A stretch of 64,000 nucleotides of DNA from Cucumis sativus (lineage: Eukaryota > Streptophyta > Magnoliopsida > Cucurbitales > Cucurbitaceae), in the NCBI RefSeq assembly GCF_000004075.3, contig NC_026658.2, positions 4,030,001 through 4,094,000 of the forward strand, read 5' to 3'. Below are positions 33,901-48,251 of the stretch, piece after piece. The notes under the pieces were generated by a model. That model had not been told where the DNA came from and did no database searches. It saw only the letters and a list, made by a program, of their open reading frames with translations. The position numbers and the translations under genes are program-made. Positions within the stretch are counted from its first letter, which is position 1; each line of letters opens with the position of its first letter.

Positions 33901-36388
33901 TCCATCAATTGTTACGGCTTACAATTACGACACTTTTAAAGAAACAAGCCACTATTTCATAAATGATTTATAATAAAGTTTCTCTTTTGTTTTCACGTTT
34001 CTGTGCCTTGCTTTACAATACACAGCATACAATCACTTATGGAACTCCTGAAATTTAATACAGGATTATATGGGCTGAAATCGGATGTTCATGATTTTAC
34101 AAAGCTTACAGATGATCCACCATTGAATGGTCTTCTTGATGGTAGTTATGACTGTGCTAATTTAAGTAAAGACAAAGGTAGAAAAGACACAAATGTAAAT
34201 GAATGTTTTCTGCAGTCAATTAGAAAAGCTTGTTCTGTTCTTCAGCTCCCACTGCCTGTCCACCCACAAAATATGCCAGAGTCAGAGAGTTGTTCTAACA
34301 GCAAACCATCCACAAGTTTAGTTAGTTCAGTTTCAAGCATGGAAGAACGGGCAAATTTTGATGCAAAAGGAACTAGTGCAAGTTGGGCAACAGATTCACC
34401 CTCGTTAAACAAGGTCAGTCAGTAAGAATTTGACTGATTCTCTCTTCTGTCAGCTGTACCTGTATATATACACAGTACCATTATGTTTGTTGATTTGAAC
34501 TTTATGATCTGTATGCTGACCATATATTTTTACTAAGTTGCTCCAAACTGTTTTGCCATCTCTTTAGTTATTTGAGATCTGTCTACCACCTGATGGAATC
34601 TGTTTTTGCTGATTCTATTCGACGTGGTAATTGCTGTGACAAAAGTGTCAAATCTTTATTGAGAGGATTCCCACTAGTGCTCTGAATTTTAATATAAATT
34701 ACGGAATTCTTTTCCCATAATTACGTGCATATTTAGACCTAAATTTCTTTTTGTTCTTTCCATGAAGGTGCAAGATGCCTGCAGCAATTCGGAACCTTTG
34801 GCCAATGCGCTTGATTTTGAATTGCATAAACCTGATGACATGTTTGTGAAATTGGGCCTTCCTCTACCAAAGGACTTGGAATCTTTGCTCCAGGATGCCA
34901 GTAAATCGTCTGTACCATCAAAGAATGCAACAGATTTACGTTCAGCAAAGCAACAATTTCGTCGAGCGATGTTGCAACCATTTCCATGGTCACATTCTTT
35001 TAATGGGCACTCTAAAGCAAGTTCTGATTCATCCAAGCTTTCTGCAAATAGGACGACATGTCCGGGTAGGTGGTGGCGAGTTGGTAACTTTTCCAATATC
35101 CCCAGTGCTACTACTGATTGTTTTACGAAAGACTTGGAATCATTGACGTTTAACCACAATTTGTTTCCTTCAACAATGAGAGTTGTTGGTTCTAAAGATG
35201 GAGGGTCCTTTGTATCTGTTAATCATAATCAATGTGGATGGGATTCCCTGTCTTCTGCAACTTGTTCGAAAACTTCCTCTGTGCTTGTCGGTAAGGATTT
35301 AACGGAAGGCATTTTTGTGCGTAATTGAAATCAATATTCTCCTTCGAACCATTCTGCTATTTTTATTCATTTTACTTAAGTGGCTTTTGGTCTACATACA
35401 GAATCACGAGGGAAGATCAATCATGAGGCAAATGGTATGAGTTTCAACTATCCTATCTGTTGTGGTACCTTTGTATGTTTGATTGCCGTGGCTGAGACTA
35501 AGACTTGAGTGCACATCTTTCTTAGCTTTAATATTAATTATGGAATAAATATGGGAGCCCTTTGAATGCTGTGTATTTTCTTATCGATCTCCTGATTTTA
35601 CTTCTTTGAATTATTTAAATCTTATTCTTGATTTTTCTATAAAGTTAGCAGTTAAGATCCATTAAATTTTAAAAAGTAAAGTTAAAACTCTATCTGTTGA
35701 TGACTTGCCAGTGGTCTCTTAAGAAATTCGCATTGTGTCCCTCTTTTATCTCTTAATGACTGATTTTTATCGCTTAAGAAATTCAACTCCTTTAGATTTT
35801 TTTTCTTTCTTTTTCTTTTTGGTCTTCTGTTGCTGATATTGCTTCTCTACAGAGCAGCATTGTCCAAGAGTAATGGCAGCTGCTCAAACGCTATGCGATA
35901 TTGCAACTTCTGCTTCATTGAGGCAAAACATAGATGGGATAGTAAGGTGGCCAAAAAAGCCTTCACAAAAGTCCATGAAAGCTCGCAAGTTGAAATCAGA
36001 GGAAACAGAAGAATTATATACCAAGCCGACTATATACAGATTATGGTCCAATAATCCATTCAAGAACGAGGGCCATCAAACCCCACATCCCTTGAAGAAG
36101 CCAAAGCTAGGAACAACAACAGAAAACAGAAGAGACAACATTGCGCAAACAAATTGTAGAAGAGGACCATTAAATTGGTCTACACCCAGATCAAGTAGAT
36201 CTTCGCCCAGTAAATTCATTAAAGATTCAGTTTCAGACACTAAACAGTCAACCGTGGGTACTGTGAAACAGTCGTCAATGATGCCTCCTCCAGCAACAAC
36301 TCTTTTGTGCAAAGCTGGCGACGGACAACAAAAGACGCGAAAGTTAATGCTTATGGATTGGAAAAGAGGAGGAGGAGGAACAGGTTAG
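30969..36388 (+). CDS. uncharacterised plant protein, probably nuclear, 688 residues
   Basis: Seven exons join in phase: 30969-31134, 32153-32464, 33155-33301, 34064-34413, 34768-35290, 35402-35434 (a 33-base micro-exon) and 35853-36388. Exon 1 may instead end at 31146, which is also in frame and adds four residues. I do not recognise a named domain. The N-terminus (MDALEFTFPVDVAPLKLMGP) looks conserved. Ser-rich disordered stretches alternate with basic patches: SLCSKRPRV near 119-127 and KKPKLG in the last exon, both like nuclear localisation signals. Residues 386-435 hold an ordered-looking segment, FRRAMLQPFPWSHSFNG then CPGRWWRVGNFS, and 517-530 hold MAAAQTLCDIATSAS. It ends MLMDWKRGGGGTG. 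It looks like a member of a land-plant family of unknown function. Gene structure is well supported; function is unknown. Confidence 0.85.
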
Positions 36389-39300
36389 ATTCTGATGAAT
36401 AAAACTCTAGTTTTTATATCCATGCCCAACAAAATGATGTTTTATTAAATTAGAATCACTGCTCTATAGTGTGTAGTAGTGACTAAAATGGTTGGTCGGT
36501 TGGTTGGGTGTACATAATATTGTTGTAAGTGGTTGATTGATAGGTTGTATTGTAACTGTCCGTCATAAAAAGTGACACGCTTTCTAATTGTTGTAACATC
36601 AACTTCATTCCAGAACGCAGTAGCAAATTCCTTATGCTACTGTGTGAAAAGTATTTAACGACGCAATAGAAATTCTTAGTTCTTATTACTATTCGGAACT
36701 ATTTGCTTTCCTTATTTGTCCTTTCAACCAATATTTTTCTTCCTTCTTTTTCTTTTCTAGTATTGTCACATCTATTTAATAGGACGAGAAAGTTCGAGTT
36801 GTTTCTGTTTTTTAGTGCCGAAGAGATGGCTAAAGCAATGGAGGCAACATAGACGACAACAGACTGCTCTTCTCATAGTTGTCATTGTCACTTAGTGTAT
36901 TTTTTTAATTGTTATCACCAAGTTTGTCCTCTTTCTCTATGAAATTCAGGGAAGACAAGAAACCTTGTTGTTGGAAACCAACATAGTTGAATGTATTATT
37001 AGCGAGATTTTATTAAATTATTAATATAGAAAAGTCTAAACCATGATAGATTCTATCACTGTTGATAGGCTCTTGTTAATCATATGAATTTAAATTTTAC
37101 CATGTTTACATTAAAAAAAATTGTATTTTGTTGTATTATATTTACTAATTTTTAGGTCTGATTGTTATATTTGGCATATTTGTAGATATGATTAAAAATT
37201 GCTCATTCCATTCATTGCCTAAATTACAAATTATATTATTGAATTAGATCTAGTGGACACAGATGCTTGTGGTTTTATATTATTAAAATTTCACAACTTC
37301 TGAGCCAACGTTTAGACATCAAACTTGAAGTTTGGAACTACATAGGTATGATTTTTATTATAAATTTGGTGTTTATTACGTAAAATTAGTTGGGATGGAG
37401 ATAACGTGCACAATTTATTTGAAAGTATCAAATTGAATTGATTTGATTTCCAACATTAATTAAATCAGTAGATAGTAACAAAATAAAATTGATGATCTCT
37501 TTACACATTAATGCGATAATTTGTTAGGCTAATTAATATGGTTGACAACATTGATGCATTTATTTAAGTTTTTAATATTTGATGGAAATGCATGGACAAA
37601 ATTTCTGAAGTGACAAAATAAAAAGATTGGGCTCAAACTTCAATGTAACCTTTTATTTATTTATATATCAAAATTTAAGCTTTAGTTTTATGTCTACAAA
37701 GTTCTATAATCAAATCCAGACAAAAACGTCCTTGGTAGAAAAGTTGTATGGTAATGGAATATACTCATTACTAAATTAAATTTTATAATTTAACTTAATT
37801 AAGCTTTTGAATTTTCATTAACAATTCACCCTTAATTCTAAGATCATGCATGAATAGTAATCGATAAACTTATGTTTAAAATTATATAACCTCTAAATTT
37901 CAAACATATAAATTATCATTTATTTATTTAAATAGTTATAAATTAAAACCTATAAAGTATAAATCAATAATTAAATGTGACAATTAAAAATAGAATAATA
38001 GATAAGAGTAATATATATATATATATTATAAAAGTGAATACGTTGTTGATAAAGTTTGGAGTATACAAATAGATATTCAAATACAACAATAGTATAATGA
38101 CCAAAGAAGGTATCCTTATCGAGACATTAGCGAGTTTCAAAACTTTTGAAAAACATTTATAAATATAGAAAAATATTATAATTTATCTATGATAAATTAT
38201 GATATATTACTATCTATATTTATATTGATACAAAGTATACACAAACATCGATAGATTTAATATAGACCTCTCGAGCTCAAACTCCCTTTTAACTTTATGC
38301 TATTTACATTTAACTTAAAACAATACCAAGTGATATTATGTTACTTGAAAATAATCGGATCATATTTTCTAAAGTAGTTAGAAAAGGGGATGAAAATTAA
38401 ATATCAATAATTCAATTTATGAATATATCACTAAATATTATAATATAAATTAGGTTTAAATTCTATTTTGGCCTTGAAATTTCTAAAAACGTTTGTTTTA
38501 TTTCTTAAATTTTTAAAATATGTGTATTTTATTTACTATTGTTAAGAATTTTTTAATTCTCTAATGAAATAATAAAGTGACTCCTATACTTGGATGGTTA
38601 GCATATCAAATAAGATAATCAAGAAATAATTTAAGATTTTAACTTTTTAATTAAATGGTATGTGATAAATTGGCATTTTATCATAAAACTTAAGAAGTAA
38701 TTATCTTCAAGACTTTGATATGACTGTTCTTTAGCAATTATTTTAACTTTTTAATTAAATGCTATGTGATAAATTGACATTTTATCATAAGTTAATTATT
38801 TTAACTTTTTAATTAAATGCTATGTGATAAATTGACATTTTATCATAAAACTTAAGAAGTAATTATCTTCAAGACTTTGATGTGACTGTTCTTTAGCATT
38901 ACCCTCGTTCTTCACTTTCTCAACTAATATGCTCAAGATGCATTCACATACAAGTTTGTTCAGTGCTTCAAGTTTGGGATCTTTTGTGATTCATTGAGTC
39001 CTTTTTTTCCCTTCCTCTCAATTTTTTCTACTTTTTCAGATGCGATTCATCGTGAAAATATTTATATGCAATTTTGTAAGCTTATTTTATATCTACATTA
39101 TACTTATTTTATTTTTCTAGTATATTTTACCTTGTCATACGTAAAATCAAAATGTTTTTAATTTAAATTTATTTAAATTGTGTTGATTATATTTATGTGT
39201 TAACATATAGAAGAAATTGACGAGATTTATTGATCATTAATTTATAGGTATAATTAATATAACAAATAATCTAATACCTAGTTAGAAAAATTTAAATTCT

Positions 39301-39700
39301 AATAAAGACCAAAGTAAGATTTTTTTTATTTTAAAGTTTCCAAATCAAAATAGAAATTTGGACGTATTAATGAATATTTAAAGAAAATACGAAAATGTAT
39401 AAAAATTTGCTCCACGAGATTGGCGATATTTCAATATATATACACACCAGTATATTGACCGTTGATTACGAATCTAACAAAGTTTAGCCAAAAATTTGGG
39501 ATTGAGAATGAAAGACAGACAAACACAAAAGCAAATGTTATTACGTCTACTCTGTTCTTCAACAAACCAATTTTGTACACTCAAATATTTTAAAGAAAAG
39601 GATTTTGAAAAAAAAAATTAAAAATCCCTTTCCAGAAATTATGGACTATGGAGAAGGACACCAATTAATTAAGAACAAGAAGAAGAACCGAATTCAAATT
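36389..39700. other. intergenic AT-rich stretch
   Basis: It starts with the 3' UTR of the 688-residue gene. The rest is AT-rich with no supported gene. It contains a local partial triplication at 38639-38900 and a TA microsatellite near 38013. The last stretch is the 3' flank of the LURP-one-related gene. Confidence 0.6.
38639..38900. repeat. local tandem duplication, three copies of unequal length
   Basis: TTTAACTTTTTAATTAAATG starts near 38638, 38741 and 38800. Copies one and three run about 98 bases through AAGACTTTGAT and GACTGTTCTTTAGCA; copy two stops after about 50 bases at TTTATCATAA. Copies two and three share GCTATGTG where copy one has GGTATGTG, so they are the later duplicates. 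Confidence 0.85.
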
Positions 39701-40481
39701 CTAAGAGAACATTTGATCCAAAAGTAAAACCAAAGCCATCGCTAATCCACAATCAAAACCAGGAACAATCACCAGAACGAATACCTCCCCCCCAAAACAA
39801 ACCCCGCCCTTCACCGCCTCCTTCCTCCTCACCTCCGCCACCACTCTCCTCGACGCACCATCCAATACCTTGCACGATCGCTCTCCGTATGAACCTTCCA
39901 CGCTATACGCGTACTTCTTCTTCGATATTCTGTAATCGTATACATGCGCTAGTACTTTCCTATTCGGATCCACATGTAGTATGTTTATGTTCTTCTTCAC
40001 TCGACATATTGGTTTGTTCTTTCTTCCCTTAGTTTTTCCTTCTACTTCCCCTTCGTATACGCACCAGTTTTCCCCTAATCCTAGCTTCTGATTAACCAAA
40101 AACATTCACAAATTAGAATAATCCAATTTTGTTTTAAATTACAATCAAAATCAAAGCAGTTAGATCAATTTCATCGGAGATAAGAAGAATCGGGAGGGAA
40201 ATTTGTTGACTGACCTTGGAACGGCACATTGTGAGGACGGATTTTCCGAGGCCGTCCATCAGAATCATTTCCTCTGGTCGTCCGGTGTAATTGTCGACTC
40301 TGTATACGATGTTTCCGTTACGATCGATCACTGTGAAGCCGTTGCAGGAGAGTAGGAGTGACTTCCTCCACACCGTCAGTGAGACAGGTGAGCCAGAAAC
40401 GGCGCAGGTTTCCTTGAGCTCCTCCGGGGGCAGCTGGGATTCTTGGTGCACTGCTCCGGATGAAGATTTGAAGAAGAGCAT
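39701..40481 (-). CDS. LURP-one-related (LOR, DUF567) protein
   Basis: Two exons, 40481-40215 and 40087-39701, give 217 residues, the usual size for the family. The fold is a Tubby-like beta-barrel. Conserved pieces are SLTVWRKSLLLSCNGFTVID, GNIVYRVDNYTGRPEEMILMD and GKSVLTMCRSK, then after the intron CRVKKN, YSVEGSYGERSC and DQMFS at the end; the segment FVLVIVPGFDCGLAMALVLL is the C-terminal hydrophobic helix of the fold and not a clear membrane anchor. The intron lies after RSK, as in other members. The founding member LURP1 is needed for basal defence to an oomycete in Arabidopsis; most LOR proteins have no known role. A TATA box is 78 bases upstream. Confidence 0.92.
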
Positions 40482-40558
40482 CTTGATTTGTTCAATTGAA
40501 AGAGGAATTGTTCTAAAAAAATGAAGATTGTTTAGTGGTGGAAGAAGAACTAAGAAGA

Positions 40559-40566
40559 TATTTATA
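40559..40566 (-). promoter_or_regulatory. TATA box of the LURP-one-related gene
   Basis: TATAAATA on the minus strand, 78 bases upstream of the start codon, implying a short leader of about 45 bases. Confidence 0.6.
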
Positions 40567-40619
40567 GACTCTCATTGTCGGACGGAGCTTCGATACTCCA
40601 TGAAAAGTGAAAACGATGA

Positions 40620-43600
40620 CTCTGCCTCACTAGAGTAGGCTCCACACGATTTTTCTAAAGTTATTATTTTGAACTATACATTTATTGTTTTTATTTATTT
40701 ATTTATTGACTTCCGAACTAGGGTTGGCAAAAATCTGTGAGTGGACCCGATCAAATCGAGCTAGAAATCTCTAATTTAATTAAGGATGGATCAAACTAGG
40801 GATGAGATCGAATTGATTTAATATAAAAAAAAAGATCATGTTAATTATCATAGAAGAATTTCACAAAATAGTAAGTAATCAAATTCTTAATATAAATTTA
40901 TGTTATGTTTGTACATTTACATTCTTATATTTTCAAATAATCATTTTGTATGTTAACTTTGAGTTATTTTAAGTATTGTACTTTAAAATTTGTCTTCATA
41001 AATACTCGATGTTAATAAATTATATCATATTTGAAAAGTATGTTGATGTGACATATAATAAATAGAGACGGTGGGAAAAAGATTTTATTCTACCAAAATT
41101 TTTCATATTATCACCGAGGTTCAGAAAGCTCCTAGTAATTAGCTTCTCTAGCCTCCTACCCCTTTTGCATGTCGGCCTTCTAGGGTTAGGTTTCTCATGT
41201 CTAGGCTCTCTAGATTTATGCCATTTGAGTCTTCTTATGTCTAGGCTCTTACATGCTTTTCATGCATAGTTCTTTAAGCATAAGATTTGCTTTAAAAGTC
41301 CAACCAATCTCGATAAATCTACATAGAACATTGTCTTTGCCATCCACAAAATTATCCAATACAATGAATATACAATGTATTAAAAATGTGCATACCCCAT
41401 ATGTCATTTCCTAAACATGTTTAATTTTTTTCAAAATAATAGAAAGGTCCAAACCCATTTATAACACGCATTGCTATAATTGGTAAGACTGACTGAAACT
41501 CATAATATACTTCCTTTGATGTAGACAGGTAGACACTTGAGAAGAAAAAAACCATATTATTTTCAAGATGATAGTCTATTCTTGGGTCGTCACATGCCTG
41601 TGAACAAATCAATTATCAATTTCTTTTTTTTTTTTATAACTAAACTCATAAATTTCAAGTTCAAAAAAATTATTTATATAAAGAAAGATAAGAAGATTAA
41701 AATCAAAAGTTAGCATCATTGTCTCCTTGATTTTAGTATTTTAAGTAATTCGACTTCTAAAATTTAAGAGTAAATGTTTCTTTACTCATTCATAAATATG
41801 ACATAAAAAATAAAATAGATTTATTTTATTTGTGAAAAAGAATCAAAGAGAAATGATCATTTTAATTATGCATATGAAGAAAAGATTGATCATAATAATA
41901 TATTCCTCTTTAATTTATAGTTAGTGAGTAATAATGAGCCACGTTTATGGGTAATCTCTACAACAAGTGAACACGTGTCCCCATACACCACGTGGTTTCT
42001 TTTTTCTTTTTTCCTTCTTCAAAATTCAAAATTCATTATTTTGCTTAACACGGTGGGTGGGTTTTCCTGTCCCCTTCCTCATTTTTTCTACATTGGACTT
42101 TTCTTTCAAAATTTTAAATCAATTTGGATATTCATTGATTAGTACTGTTTGTTTGATTTCAATCCATTTCCTCTCATTTCCATTACTTATCAAATACCAT
42201 GTGTATGATTTTCGTTTCTAAATATTTGTTAAGATTTTCTTTCTCAAAATCATCGTGGTAAAGATATTATTGTTGAGGATTTGAAGTTATTATTTTATTT
42301 CAAATATTATTTATTCGTGCACAGATTTGTTTTTTAAGATTCTGTTTCTCCTCTATCTATTGGTATTGATTTTGTGAATCAATTAAAGAAGCAAAAAAGT
42401 CATTCCGCTGATTGCATGGAATTAATCTTTGTAAGTTCCTAGTACAAAGAAAAGCCTTCCTTCACGATGATAAAGATTAAAAGCACTTTAATTTACTGAT
42501 TGATCAGATACATAATTAAGGAAAATATTTTTATTTATATTATGTTTGAAATATCAATGATACGATTGATTTGCTGTTTAATAAGATAAGATCACTCGAA
42601 TATAGAATGATGAAATATATAATTGAGTCGTAAGTTCTATACTTATGATCACAAAATATATAATTGAGTGTTTCATTTTGATTTATAATATAAATCTTAA
42701 CATTTTTTTTAATTGTTCGTGATTTCATTCTCGTGTTCAACATTTTTTATTTTATTTTTAGTAATATGATTATATTCTTATTTTTCAAAACAACCCCTAG
42801 AATATTCAAATAATATTTCACCAAAAAAAATATTCAAATAATATTTATTAAGTTCAAATAATATTTTACCAAAAAAATTTGTTAATTAATTAATATGTAG
42901 ACTTATTGCACATCATGAACTTAATAGATACATATCATTTATAAATGTGGACTATTTTTCGTATTTTAACACTCGTAATGTTTTGTACCACAAATTTATA
43001 ATAAGAATTTAGATATTTTATGAAGAATGACATTCAATATTATTCTTATATCAGAGTCAATCATTTGTGCAAAAAAAGTAAGCCAATCAAACATAGTATA
43101 TATACAAAGATCTCTCTTCCATATTTTTAATTCAAACATGTACAACTTCTCATTTTCTATTCACTTATCCCCTTTTTGTCTTCTACTTTTGGTAACTTAT
43201 TATTGTTTCTCATTATTACATTTAGTAATCCCACTTTAATAATAACAAAAAGAAAAGAGAAAAAAGGTTTAAAATCTCACAATATTTCATATGTTTTTAC
43301 ACTATATTGAAATTTGGTTTTGCTAATCTAAAAAAGTTATAAATCTTTTTTAATTTAATACCTCTAAATCATTTTTTTACCTCTAAATCATTTTTTTAAA
43401 ATAATATAAAAAAGAACAATTAATGTTTCTTATAGATTGGAGAAGCAAACTCATTTCACCTACTAAGATTTATAACAAATTGTAATTAAAAGGGAAAAGT
43501 AAATTACTTTTCCTAATAAATATTTGTTTGACGTGGGGAATTTAAACTCTTCTATAAGCAAATTGGCATGGTCGGTTGCCCGCCGAGAAAATTGCATGCA

Positions 43601-46600
43601 CGCATGCATGTGGGCCTATGGCTGTAGTACTTCATTCATATTAACACTCATCATCTCTTTTAATATATATTCTTTCGAGGTCATCATTTTAATTTCTCTC
43701 TACTTTTATAAGTCTATTTTAGATTTTTAAGTAGTTTATAATTAATCTTTTCTTTTAAAAAAAGTTATTTGCTATTAATAAATCTTTAAAATAGATATTC
43801 AGTCTTTCTTTTCTGTTGCTGCAATAACCAATTTTGATGTTTAGTAAAATTTGTGGTGGAAGATATTCTATTCATAGGTTGTAGGAGAAAATCCAATTTT
43901 GTCACCATAATCAACGATAATAGCTTGTTGGGTTATTGCAGATGATGTTGATTCTCATTACTGATGGAGATGAATTTCTAATTGGATTTGTCTTTTAATT
44001 CACAACGATATATACGGTCTTGCTGTCTCTATACTGGTTTGTTGCTTGCTTTTCTCAAAAACCATTTTCAATAAATATCTGTTTTGTGGACAAAAACTAA
44101 GGTGACATTTCGGCTTACTCAACTTATTCTAAATTTATGCTATTCCTTTTGAATATATGCATAAAAGGTTGAGTTTTCTTTTTAATTAGTAGTGGGGTAT
44201 TTGAAAATTATTTGTTAAACCATTCTTGAAGTAGTCCACAGTTTAGTTGACATACCAAAACATCATCAAAATTTAGCTTTCTAGACTATATGATTGATCG
44301 TGTAAGTTAAAGATACATTTGTTTAACTAAACTACAACCCTAACTATATTCTAAAAGGTTCTTGATTAAGTGTCTACTATGTATTATAAATATATAATTA
44401 ACTGCCTAGGTGAAGAATGCAAATAAATATCTCAAAAAAATTAAAATCTATAAAAATATCTTACCTTTTTTTAGGTTAATAATATAAATGAAATAAATAC
44501 AATTCAAGAATAATCTAGAAAGGACTTTTTGTTTAGACACCAAGGATCTAATGAAGTGTGACTCGATTTGTGAACCAAACAAGCAAAGAGAGGAAGAAAG
44601 AAAAGCAAGAATTTAGAGAGAAACCTAGGCCCAAAAATGAGCAAGTGTCTCAAGAATAAAAGAGTTTCTCTCTGAATAAGTGTTTATCTTTCTTCTTTTT
44701 TAATAAAAGTTTTCTTTCTTGAAACATGAATAGTGTAATTCCTTTTGTGCTAAATTTTAACACAATATTCATCTAAATTTTTTAAACTAGCTAACAATTT
44801 TTTCACTAAAATGGTCTAATATTAAAACATTGATTTAACTTAACGTAACTATAATCTTTTTTCTACATCTTATATTTAATTTTTTTTTCTAAAAAAATGT
44901 GGATGTCCAAATCTTGACTTCGACGTTTGAATTACCAAAGCTTGACTATGAATATAATGGCAATCTGGTTGGTTGTTTTGGTCAAATTATAAATGGAGAA
45001 GAAAAGAAGAAAATATATTTTTTTATTAAAATAAAGAATAATATATATTGACGATGTAATGTTTTAATTAACTTTTTATATGAAGGTACCATATCTATTA
45101 TTAGTCAACCATATTAGTTGAGATATTTATAGGTTAATTGAAGAAAAACATCTAGTAAGGTTTACTCCTCTCCCTCCTCTATTTATATTAAATAGTCCCT
45201 ACATCTAGTAGGTGTAATTTTTTAAAGACAAAATGTAATGTTAAAAAAATGTATACCTTCAAATTAATTTAGGAAAGATAACCCATATGGACAAACATCA
45301 CTATTGAATTAGATGGATTTTAAAGATACTAAAATATAGTTAAAGAATATGTAAATTAGCTAAATAAGAGTTAATTACTATCTCTACACTATCCTTACAT
45401 ATTATATTAAATTTACATTTATCCTATCTCATTCATTCAATCCAAAATTTTAAACAAATTTAATATAATATCTAAAAGCTCTCTTTCACTTAGTTAATTG
45501 TAAGCTTGAATTATGAATAAATATCAAAATAAGTGAAAATCAATATTAAATGGAGAAAAAACGACGCATCTTAGAAGATTAAACCAAAACTTCACAACGA
45601 ACGGCTTTATTTTATTGATATTTAAAATAATATTTAAAGAAATTTATTATATCGTGGTATTTTGCATCGAGGAAGTGTTCCTTTTTTTAAGATGTAGATC
45701 ATGGTCACCAGAAAATAAAACAAGTGATTTGTTAAAAGATTAATTGTATTTGGTCTAATACCTTACTTTTGTTCAATTTATTAAGAATGTGTTGGCTAAT
45801 TAGTATTTAAACTTTGGGTGAAAAAAGTATGCGTTTGGATAACCCTTTCATTTTTTTTATTTTTGAAATTTAAGTTTATTTTATTTTATTTTTACAATAG
45901 TTTGTATCTACCATGGTTGAATAGGCTAATTTTTGATAGCTTTCAAAAATGGTTTTCTAAAAATATTGATAAAGGGTAGACAACAAATTAGAAAGAAAAC
46001 TCGAGTGAATAGTAAATCAAAAGTAAACTAAAACAAATCTTTAGCAACCTATTTTTCTTATTGATAATTTTAACCCAACAATCTTTCCATTAGTGTTTTC
46101 TTGCCATCATTTTAATTCATTCAACTAAAATTGAATCCAATTCAACAACTCCATTTCGTTACTTTACCACAAGTTAATCTCAAGAAAAAATTGATAGGTT
46201 CTTTATGGATTGACCAATACCACGGGACTAGAGTGGAGAGCAGAACAATAAACTATTTGGTTTAATCAAAAGTCTCGACTACTTTGAATACATCAAATTG
46301 ACACCATTATCATAAGCAACAAGAGTATAGTAATAAAATTAAGTCAAGTCGTTACTAATCAAATTCAACCACATATATGCTAATTTGACTAATGAAAACC
46401 GTACTAAAAAAAGACTTGTAAAATTCAATCTTGAAATTACATTCCAATAATTAAAAATTTCAAACTAATAAATGAGAACTACTATAGAGTTTTGTTACAT
46501 TGAAAATAATATTGTGTGTGTGAAGATAAATTAAAATGAATCCATATGAAAAACAAAGTTGGGCCATAATAAGATAAGAGCCCAACAAGAACCTAAGTCC

Positions 46601-48150
46601 ATAACACTCCTTTTTATTGGGCCTTTGAGGATACAATAATACCAATAAGAATATACAATATAATACATTAAATTACATAAGAAAAACTTTATGTAATTAT
46701 CTTCGAGTCTATTAGTGATGGATTTTCTTTGTTGTTCTTATCCTATTTCTCGTCTTATATGAGCTACATTCTTGGAGTTTGAAGAATGTTAAAATTTAAC
46801 CTATATGGTTGGATAACAAGAACTAAAATTTAAACTTTAAATACATAAAACCTAAACTATAACTTTAGGAAGAAAGTACTATAAGTAAATTTATATGTAA
46901 ATGTTTTGAGAATAATGAGTAACAGTCAGTCATGTGTATATTGTTGATGAGATTCTCAATAAGTTGTTAGTAAATGAGAGTTTCATTCTTCAATAGCCAT
47001 AATATTAAAATCTTATGGATTATTATTTCATCACAATAATATATAACATAAACTTTTCTCCCAAATGAATTTGAAAGTTGATATAAACTTCAATATATAG
47101 TATAGTTCTCCTTTTAATTAGAACTATGGATTAGGCGATTAAATTCTACAATGCAAGTGGTTCTAAAATTAGTTAGGTAAGTAGGCTATATTTATCTAAC
47201 TCTTTAAAATAATGTTCCTCTTTGTGACATGAAACCCACATGGGACACTTTCTTTTAACATTACCTCTAGCTTAGAGTACAGGATTATGCTTTTCCTGGC
47301 CAGTATAACTTTTACAATATGTCGAGATAACTCCATTTTAAGATAGAAATTGTTAAAGTAAATATTAATACATCAAAACTTTTGATATATTTTATTTAAT
47401 ATATATAAAATATACACACGTTAACTTAGTTTAATTTTACTTATAGAAACTTTAATTTATCTAAAAATATAGAAACATTGTAAAAAAATGTAACATTATA
47501 CTTGACAAAATATTTACACTTCATACATGGTAAATTTTTTTAATGTTGAGAGGTTTTATTCTATAAAGTATAAATAGTTTGTGAAATTGTATCCTTATTT
47601 TAAAAAATTTCCAAAACATATCTATTTATTATATTTTGTTTTAATATTAATAATTGTTTTGAAAAATAAACATGCATAGACATATAAATAAGTCAACTAC
47701 CCTACTACAAGTGGTTTTAGATAAAAGAAAGAAAGGAACATTTTCAAAGTGAATTAAAATAATTAAAAGAAAATTTAGAATTTATTAACGATATTTTTTT
47801 TAAAATTTACTAATGATATTGATGACACGAATGGTAGTTCTATTAGTATTTTTGCATTGATAGAATATGAAATTTTACTGCATTTTATAAATATTTTTGT
47901 ATAGTTTTGAATTGGGGTGGAGATGTATGAAAGTATTTCCACCAACTTCATGTATTACGTGGGGAGGAAGAAAATTTTAATTAGTTTTAATTTATAATTG
48001 AAGTGTAGCTAATCATTCTTTAATAAAAAAAGAAGAACAATATATTTCTCCGCCTATACATAACTTTAGTGTGATGCATAAAATAATAGAAGAGAATGGA
48101 AGGAGTCGAAATCAAGGGTAAAATGGTAAATTAAAAATAATAATAATAAG
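40620..48150. other. gene-poor AT-rich stretch
   Basis: About 7.5 kb without a supported gene. Seen inside: a patch with CTAGGCTCT words at 41140-41270; a three-copy short repeat of TTCAAATAATATTT at 42805-42880; a 19-base tandem pair ACCTCTAAATCATTTTTTT at 43361-43398; and generic poly-A/T runs. A stretch at 44560-44720 resembles a leader or LTR remnant but has no clear ends. Confidence 0.55.
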
Positions 48151-48153
48151 AGC

Positions 48154-48251
48154 AGCTCATATCCACGATCTCTCCGTTTATGCAAAGATTAAAAAAAAAA
48201 AAGGAATAAAGAGGAGCTCATATCCACGATCTCTCCGTTTATGCAAGATTA
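48154..48251. repeat. duplicated 37-base block in the Rboh promoter or leader
   Basis: AGCTCATATCCACGATCTCT and the next 17 bases (to GCAAGATTA) occur at 48154-48191 and 48215-48251, nearly identical, separated by a poly-A tract. The second copy ends 220 bases upstream of the Rboh start codon. Confidence 0.9.
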
